Source of the DNA: Climacium dendroides
Taxonomy: Eukaryota > Streptophyta > Bryopsida > Hypnales > Climaciaceae
Assembly: GCA_950106755.1 (NCBI GenBank)
Contig: OX467092.1
Span: forward strand, 8,184,001-8,248,000
Reading direction: 5' to 3'
DNA length: 64,000 bases
The notes below the pieces were generated by a model. It searched no databases and was not told the origin of the DNA. It worked only from the letters and a program-made list of their open reading frames with translations. The translations under genes were made by a program, and so were the position numbers. Positions 61,531-64,000 of the stretch are shown here, piece after piece. Positions within the stretch are counted from its first letter, which is position 1, and each line of letters starts with the position of its first letter.

Positions 61531-61797
61531 GCGCTTATAGTTGTATGACAAGCCTCTCGCACAGGTTTAAGCAAGGGTGAAAGTAAAAAAAAAAAAACTA
61601 TTTTGTGTCGTGTTGATTCTTTTCTCTACACCTGTCTTTGCTAATTAGGGGCATCTGATGGCAAATATGAACTCCAAATTTTGCAAAAAACAAATTGTGC
61701 AGCAAATAAAAGGTTCCTGCATTTTCCCCAAGAGTACTAAAACACTGGGGAAAACCACGTCCGCAAGAGGCTTGTCATACAACTATTAGCATGACCC
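61531..61797. mobile_element. 267-bp MULE-type MITE with 11-bp target duplication
   Basis: TGGGGGAGGTC is repeated perfectly at 61520-61530 and 61798-61808. The ends carry the inverted repeat TAGTTGTATGACAAGCCTCT. Target-site length fits Mutator-type elements. No coding content. Confidence 0.85.
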
Positions 61798-62124
61798 TGG
61801 GGGAGGTCCCATTCCCATCCCCCACTTACAACAGTTCCAAAGACTACACTTATCAATGCTCGTTGAAATCTTTTATTGGGCTTGGTTGTTGTTCTTGGTT
61901 CTTTTTTCTTAATGCAATGGCTCATCCCATTTGTTCAAAAAATGAATGAACAAACAAATAAATAAACCTTTTTCTGGTAAAATAAATTCCTTGTCTGGCT
62001 ACTTCAATCAGTTCAGTTCCTTTTTTGACTCCATGTTTATGGTACTGAATTTTGGTTTTTTCAAAAGATGATCAGTCATTGTCCTCCTTCCTTCTGGTTG
62101 TAAGTTTGTTTCTGGAGTAGTTAC

Positions 62125-62138
62125 CCACACACACACAC
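62125..62138. repeat. (CA)7 microsatellite
   Basis: Alternating CA run followed by a T tract. Confidence 0.9.
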
Positions 62139-62259
62139 CTTTTTTTTTCTCCTTGGGAAACACATGGACGATTTCCATGGAGTAGTTAACTTTTTCACCA
62201 AGGTTGTTCCCATCCGCTGCTCTTGCTCAAACTTCAAGGTGATCTGATCAGACAGCCTT

Positions 62260-62299
62260 CCTGCTCCTGCTCCTGCTCCTGTTCTTGCTCCTGTTCCTG
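62260..62299. repeat. CTGCTC hexanucleotide repeat
   Basis: About seven CTGCTC/CTGTTC units in a row. Confidence 0.9.
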
Positions 62300-62493
62300 T
62301 AGAGTGTGCAGACTTTCTGCTGCCTGCGCCGCCCATGAATCAAATTATTTTTTTCAATTCCGCTGTGACTGCTGTTCAGCCGGTGGACGGATTCCCTTGA
62401 ATAATAAGTTCAGCTTATGTCTTTCTGATGTACCCGGATGCTTCCGTGGGTTCCATCTCTCGTCACTTTCGCCTCCCCCGTGCTGTGGCAACT

Positions 62494-62513
62494 AACTTAA
62501 CTTAACTTAACTT
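62494..62513. repeat. TTAAC pentanucleotide repeat
   Basis: Four AACTT units in tandem. Confidence 0.9.
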
Positions 62514-62559
62514 TGTCTGGCGTAGCGTAGTATCGCTTCGCTTAGCTAGGCCCCCAAAC

Positions 62560-63050
62560 TCAGTCATTGGGGGGGCTCCCTTCCCCAACTCTGGCAACTG
62601 GTGCAGCCTCGATCATGCATGAATGGGGAATATGCACATTCCGGATTTGCATCACGGAGGGAGGGGGAGGCCTCAATCGAGCTCGACTCAGCGAAGGAAT
62701 GGGTCGGACGGAAGGAGAGCGAGCTGGGTCAGGTCTGGTCCAGTCCGTCAGTCGTCACCACCAAATGGAATGTCTGTCTGATTCCTCCAATCTCCACCAT
62801 CCACACTTGCGTACGAAGAAAGCTAAATTCAAAAAAACGGGCGTGGACTTTGCGAGGAGAGTCCTCCAATTGTGGAGAAAACCCCACATTCGATGAGGGA
62901 AACGACCGTATTGGTATTGGAAGTGGACATGACAGAAGAAGAGTTGCATTGTGGATTGATGCAAACTATTGTATCGAGTTTTTCGTTGTTGTTTTCGGGG
63001 GGCGCAAATTGAGGGTACATGATGTATTGTGTGGCTTATTATAAGAACGT
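62560..63050 (+). other. GC-richer block with overlapping open frames, not assigned
   Basis: Open frames exist in two phases on plus (62567-62896 and 62601-63044) with no motif I recognise. Base composition differs from the AT-rich surroundings, so a promoter or first exon of a gene beyond the window is possible. Confidence 0.25.
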
Positions 63051-63580
63051 GCATTAGTATCTAGGATTAAATATAGTGTAATTTAATGGAGCTCGTGAGA
63101 ATAGGTATAGGGGTACATTCCAAATACCAAGACATGGACACATATACATGTCAAGGTTGCAGTACTTCCAAATTAAGGGATGCCCGACATTAGTAGTAAT
63201 CAATCATTGGATGTTTCATTACTCGCTAACCACTTTCATTCCATTCATTGTCGGATGTTCTACAAAGAATAAATGTCATTATTTGGGGAATGAAGTACAA
63301 GTCAAAGGAAACGGATTTAATACTAGGGGGATGAAATGTCACCTCTGATTTGCAATAATGTTTTATTTACCATTCCCATAGGTGATTAAGACACACTTGT
63401 ATGTACATACCATTCTCCTTGTATGGACCCAAAGTAGAATGGTTTCAAATCCAATCATGGGTGAACGATTTATCACATTCTTACTCAATGTTTATTGCAA
63501 AAGTGAAAGCGCACAACTAACAAGTCTATGCAACTCAATTTGGCAAGCAATTTGGAACTTCCTTTCACAATCCATACTTT

Positions 63581-63706
63581 GACGAAGTGTGTGAAATTGA
63601 CAAAGTGTGTGACGAAGTGTGTGACAAAATTGACGAAGTGTAACAAAGTGTGACCAAATTGATGAAGTGTAATGAAGTATGTGAAAGTATGTGAAATTAT
63701 GTGAAA
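63581..63706. repeat. Degenerate GACGAAGTGTGT tandem repeat
   Basis: About ten units of 9-14 bp built on GAAGTGTGT/AAAGTGTG. It produces artificial open frames on minus. Confidence 0.85.
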
Positions 63707-64000
63707 TTGCACCATTTCTACTTGTTTGTGAATACAACGTTTTCATAAATTTGCATAGCAATGTCCAAAAACATCACATACTTCATGCAACACTCTCATC
63801 CATATTTTATAAGTTTCACTAAAAAAATCAAGTCAATTGGCAATTTCTTGCACCTTCAAATTCATCTTTATATTATAGAACACATATTCTACATTATGAG
63901 CTAAAATGTGTTCAACTCCCCTTAGAAGGAGTTGCATTTATAGTAAGGAAGTCTTGGAACATTAACCCCTAAATGCCCAAGGGGACCAAAAGTGTCCTCA

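Noticed and set aside
63581..63761. Minus-strand open frames in the last 500 bp
   Set aside because: They are translations of the GACGAAGTGTGT tandem repeat.
1..64000. rRNA, tRNA, CRISPR arrays, organelle genes
   Set aside because: None seen when reading through; a tRNA scan could still find a short one.

Overview
This is nuclear DNA of a land plant. It has introns with GT...AG borders, TTTAGGG-like repeats, plant-type CACTA and Mutator-like (MULE) transposons, an ETO1-like BTB-TPR fragment and a plant trehalase. The long AT-rich, gene-poor right half and the stacked old transposons suggest a large genome. A seed-free plant or a gymnosperm would fit, but that is a guess. All calls come from reading the sequence; no database search was run.

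The left half (90-34612) reads as one 34.5-kb composite MULE. The 10-bp direct repeat GGCCTCTAGT lies at 80-89 and 34613-34622, immediately outside ends that are inverted relative to each other, and both ends carry a CCGTGG/CCACGG motif (a strict 52-bp array on the left). Two genes diverge from a 98-bp gap at 10688-10785. The plus-strand gene is a MULE-type transposase with an N-terminal zinc-ligand region and a C-terminal SWIM zinc finger. The minus-strand gene encodes a protein with a possible ParB-like motif followed by an N6/N4 (class beta) DNA-methylase-like domain. Three insertions split these genes. CACTA-1 (4127-7900, non-autonomous) lies in the methylase gene. A 265-bp foldback MITE (13441-13705) and CACTA-2 (13879-32364, 18.5 kb, CTT target duplication) lie in the transposase gene. 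Removing each CACTA insert plus one target copy rejoins the coding frame. Without the three inserts the original element is about 12.0 kb.

CACTA-2 carries a decayed TNP2-type transposase on minus (15150-19833) and a Ptta/TNPA-like gene on plus (23899-27058). It also carries a 151-bp CACTA-type hairpin MITE with AAG duplications (23043-23193) and a captured, broken fragment of an ETO1-like gene (29310-31330).

The right half (34623-64000) has one well-supported intact gene: a 12-exon trehalase on minus (40414-47606), 615 aa, with a TATA box upstream. Its intron 1 holds degenerate tandem copies of the exon-2 splice acceptor. The rest is AT-rich sequence with transposon remnants: a TTAACCC-terminated family (36037, 50307, 53411, 60387), a 267-bp MULE-type MITE with an 11-bp target duplication (61531-61797), other foldbacks, hairpins and microsatellites.
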